Positions 12,929 through 14,369 of a DNA stretch of 14,369 nt are shown in pieces. The stretch spans positions 1 to 14,369 of the forward strand of contig CALBJC010000133.1 of assembly GCA_937892655.1 (NCBI GenBank). The letters are read 5' to 3'. How positions within the stretch are numbered: the first letter of the stretch is position 1; each line of letters opens with the position of its first letter. Both the position numbers and the translations under genes were made by a program. The stretch comes from an uncultured Clostridia bacterium (lineage in GTDB: Bacteria > Bacillota > Clostridia > Oscillospirales > Ruminococcaceae). Below the pieces are notes generated by a model, which was given only the letters and a program-made list of their open reading frames with translations, had not been told where the DNA came from and did no database searches.

Positions 12929-13597
12929 ATGAATAGTATAATTGAAAATAAAAGCAGTATCAGCGCTGAAAATAACTTAGGGCTCGTTCATCTTTGTGCC
13001 AATCGCTTTCGTGGCAGAGGGATCGAGTATGATGATTTATATTCAGCTGGCTGTATCGGGCTTTTAAAGGCGCAAAGGGCGTTTGATGAGGATAGGGGAG
13101 TATGCTTTTCGACCTACGCTGTACCCGTCATTTTAGGCGAGATAAAGCGCCTTTTCCGTGACGGCGGTCAGGTAAAGGTTTCAAGGAGCTTAAAAGAGTT
13201 ATCCTTAAAAGCTCAGAGAAAAAAAGAACGCTTTTGCGTTGAGTATGGCAGAGAGCCGTCGGTCTCAGAGCTTGCAAACCTTTGTGATACGAGTGAAGAA
13301 CTTATATCAGAGGCGCTAAGCGTGAGTATGCCCCTTGTGAGCTTAACTGATGCTTATGATGACAGCTCATCCCAGATAGATATACCCGTTTTGGCGCCAG
13401 ATGAAAAAATAGTTGATATTCTCTCGCTTCGTCAGGCTATCTCAGAGCTTGAGGCAGATGACAGAAAGCTTATCTATCTTCGCTATTTTTCAGATAAGAC
13501 CCAGTCGCAGACAGCGGCAATTTTAGGTATGACTCAGGTTCAGGTATCAAGGCGGGAGAAAAAGCTTTTGAACATTATGAAAACAAAGCTTATATGA
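12929..13597 (+). CDS. sigF: forespore RNA polymerase sigma factor SigF
   Basis: 222 residues from ATG 12929 (GGAG at 12920-12923). Sigma region 2 spans about 18-84 ('YDDLYSAGCIGLLKAQRAFD', 'FSTYAVPVILGEIKRLFRDGG' split, 'VKVSRSLKEL'), region 3 about 85-140 and region 4 about 165-222 ('LEADDRKLIYLRYFSDKTQS', HTH 'QTAAILGMTQVQVSRREKK'). The 'DGGxVKVSR' junction of regions 2 and 3 and the position after spoIIAA-spoIIAB identify it as sigma F rather than sigma G or B. It starts forespore gene expression after asymmetric division. No terminator directly follows its stop; the hairpin at 13667 would be the first. Confidence 0.95.
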   Translation: MNSIIENKSSISAENNLGLVHLCANRFRGRGIEYDDLYSAGCIGLLKAQRAFDEDRGVCFSTYAVPVILGEIKRLFRDGGQVKVSRSLKELSLKAQRKKERFCVEYGREPSVSELANLCDTSEELISEALSVSMPLVSLTDAYDDSSSQIDIPVLAPDEKIVDILSLRQAISELEADDRKLIYLRYFSDKTQSQTAAILGMTQVQVSRREKKLLNIMKTKLI

Positions 13598-13599
13598 TG

Positions 13600-13628
13600 T
13601 TGACAAAGGTAAATTTATTTGATAAACT
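13600..13628 (+). promoter_or_regulatory. SigA-type promoter of the DEAD-box gene
   Basis: TTGACA (13600-13605), 17-bp spacer, TAAACT (13623-13628), starting 2 nt after the sigF stop codon. Predicted start near 13635, giving an 80-nt leader that contains the hairpin at 13667. Confidence 0.65.
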
Positions 13629-13666
13629 AAGCAATGTTAATGTGAAAATGCAAAAGCAAAAGCTTT

Positions 13667-13691
13667 GCGAGGGGATACCCTCGCTTTTATT
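13667..13691 (+). terminator. terminator or attenuator in the DEAD-box leader
   Basis: GCGAGGG (13667-13673) and CCCTCGC (13678-13684) form a perfect 7-bp stem with a GATA loop, followed by TTTTATT. Upstream, AAAAGC occurs twice in tandem (13652-13663) and can pair with GCTTTT (13683-13688), which would open the last two pairs of the hairpin. It can end the spoIIA operon, but because a promoter lies upstream of it, it may also regulate the helicase gene. Confidence 0.7.
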
Positions 13692-13714
13692 ATGTGAAAT
13701 TTGAAAGGACATCT

Positions 13715-14369
13715 ATGAATTTTTCAGAGCTTAATTTACCAAATCAGATACAAAAGGCTGTAAGCGAAATGGGGTATACCGAGGCTACAGAAATTCAGGC
13801 TAAAAGTATTCCGCTTATTTTATCGGGCGTTGACGTTATAGGCCGTTCTCAGACAGGTACAGGTAAAACTGCCGCCTTCGGTCTGCCGACTATTGCAAAG
13901 ATTACAGGCTCCAAAAGCGTTGAGGCGCTTATTTTATGCCCGACCCGTGAGCTTGCAATGCAGGCTTGCGACGAGATAAAGAAGTTTTCAAAGTATATGG
14001 ACTGGGTGCGCCCATGCGCTGTATACGGCGGTGCTAACATTTTAAATCAGATAAGAGATTTAAAAAAGGGCGCTAACATCGTTATTGGCACGCCCGGCAG
14101 AGTTATGGACCATATCGAGAGAAGAACCTTAAAGCTTGACAACGTCAAGACCATGATTTTAGACGAGGCTGACGAAATGCTCAATATGGGCTTTAGAGAG
14201 GATATTGAAGAAATTCTGAAGAGCGTTCCTGATGAGCGCCAGACTATACTTTTTTCTGCAACAATGCCGCCTGCAATTATGGCGATAACAAAAAACTATC
14301 AGCGTGACCCTGAGGTAGTAGAGGTGGCGGCAAAGGCAAAAACTGTTGACGCTATCGAGCAGTATTTTT
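13715..14369 (+). CDS. DEAD-box ATP-dependent RNA helicase, 3' end missing
   Basis: The first 218 codons of a longer gene (whole family usually 400-600 residues), cut by the window end. ATG 13715 follows AAAGGA (13704-13709). RecA-like domain 1 is complete to motif III: Q motif 'EATEIQAKSIP' (Q28), motif I SQTGTGKT (45-52), Ia PTREL (76-80), GG (105-106), Ib TPGR (126-129), motif II DEAD (150-153), motif III SAT (181-183). It unwinds structured RNA, probably in ribosome assembly or mRNA decay in the cold (DeaD/CshA type). The subgroup cannot be fixed without the C-terminus. It has its own promoter and a structured leader. Confidence 0.95.
   Translation, partial: MNFSELNLPNQIQKAVSEMGYTEATEIQAKSIPLILSGVDVIGRSQTGTGKTAAFGLPTIAKITGSKSVEALILCPTRELAMQACDEIKKFSKYMDWVRPCAVYGGANILNQIRDLKKGANIVIGTPGRVMDHIERRTLKLDNVKTMILDEADEMLNMGFREDIEEILKSVPDERQTILFSATMPPAIMAITKNYQRDPEVVEVAAKAKTVDAIEQYF

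Overview
The window looks like chromosomal DNA of a moderately AT-rich, spore-forming member of the Clostridia, probably a gut Oscillospirales/Ruminococcaceae-type bacterium. The grounds are the complete spoIIAA-spoIIAB-sigF operon, strong AGGAG/GGAGGT ribosome sites, intrinsic terminators with U-runs and the protein families present. The species assignment is inference; I see no rRNA, tRNA, CRISPR array, prophage or transposase gene.

Layout. Positions 1-1885 (+) hold the 3' part of a DMT/EamA transporter gene and, 19 nt later, a two-domain protein that joins a DUF402 domain to a HAD-type phosphatase domain. A hairpin at 1888-1916 separates them from the convergent pair folC and typA (minus strand, 1924-5012), whose stop and start codons overlap. 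A 331-bp divergent region (5013-5343) carries a good SigA-type promoter and a leader hairpin for a three-gene operon (5344-8620): ECF sigma factor, single-pass membrane protein (probable anti-sigma factor) and a YfbK-type von Willebrand A lipoprotein. It ends at a strong terminator. Next is a seven-helix membrane protein with a degenerate GGDEF and an intact EAL domain (8908-10827), a predicted c-di-GMP phosphodiesterase.

The least ordinary part is the gene-free stretch 10828-11383. Right after the U-tract of the EAL gene's terminator begins a 389-bp unit (10927-11315) bounded by perfect 36-bp inverted repeats. Each repeat is built of four 7-bp units, and both arms carry the same variant unit. 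Inside are a purine tract, a pyrimidine tract and two hairpins. It encodes no convincing protein. It stops 9 bp short of the -35 box of a flavoprotein gene (11384-12010). It could be a MITE-like non-autonomous element, an invertible segment, or DNA for a large fold-back RNA.

The last part is the sporulation operon spoIIAA-spoIIAB-sigF (12100-13597), in which SpoIIAB kinase/anti-sigma and the anti-anti-sigma SpoIIAA control sigma F in the forespore. It is followed by the 5' part of a DEAD-box RNA helicase gene (13715 onward), which has its own promoter and a terminator-like hairpin in the leader, suggesting attenuation.

Taken together, the window is mostly core housekeeping and developmental genes. 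Two sigma/anti-sigma modules lie here: an envelope-type ECF module and the sporulation sigF module. The candidates for something undescribed are the inverted-repeat unit and the DUF402-HAD fusion.
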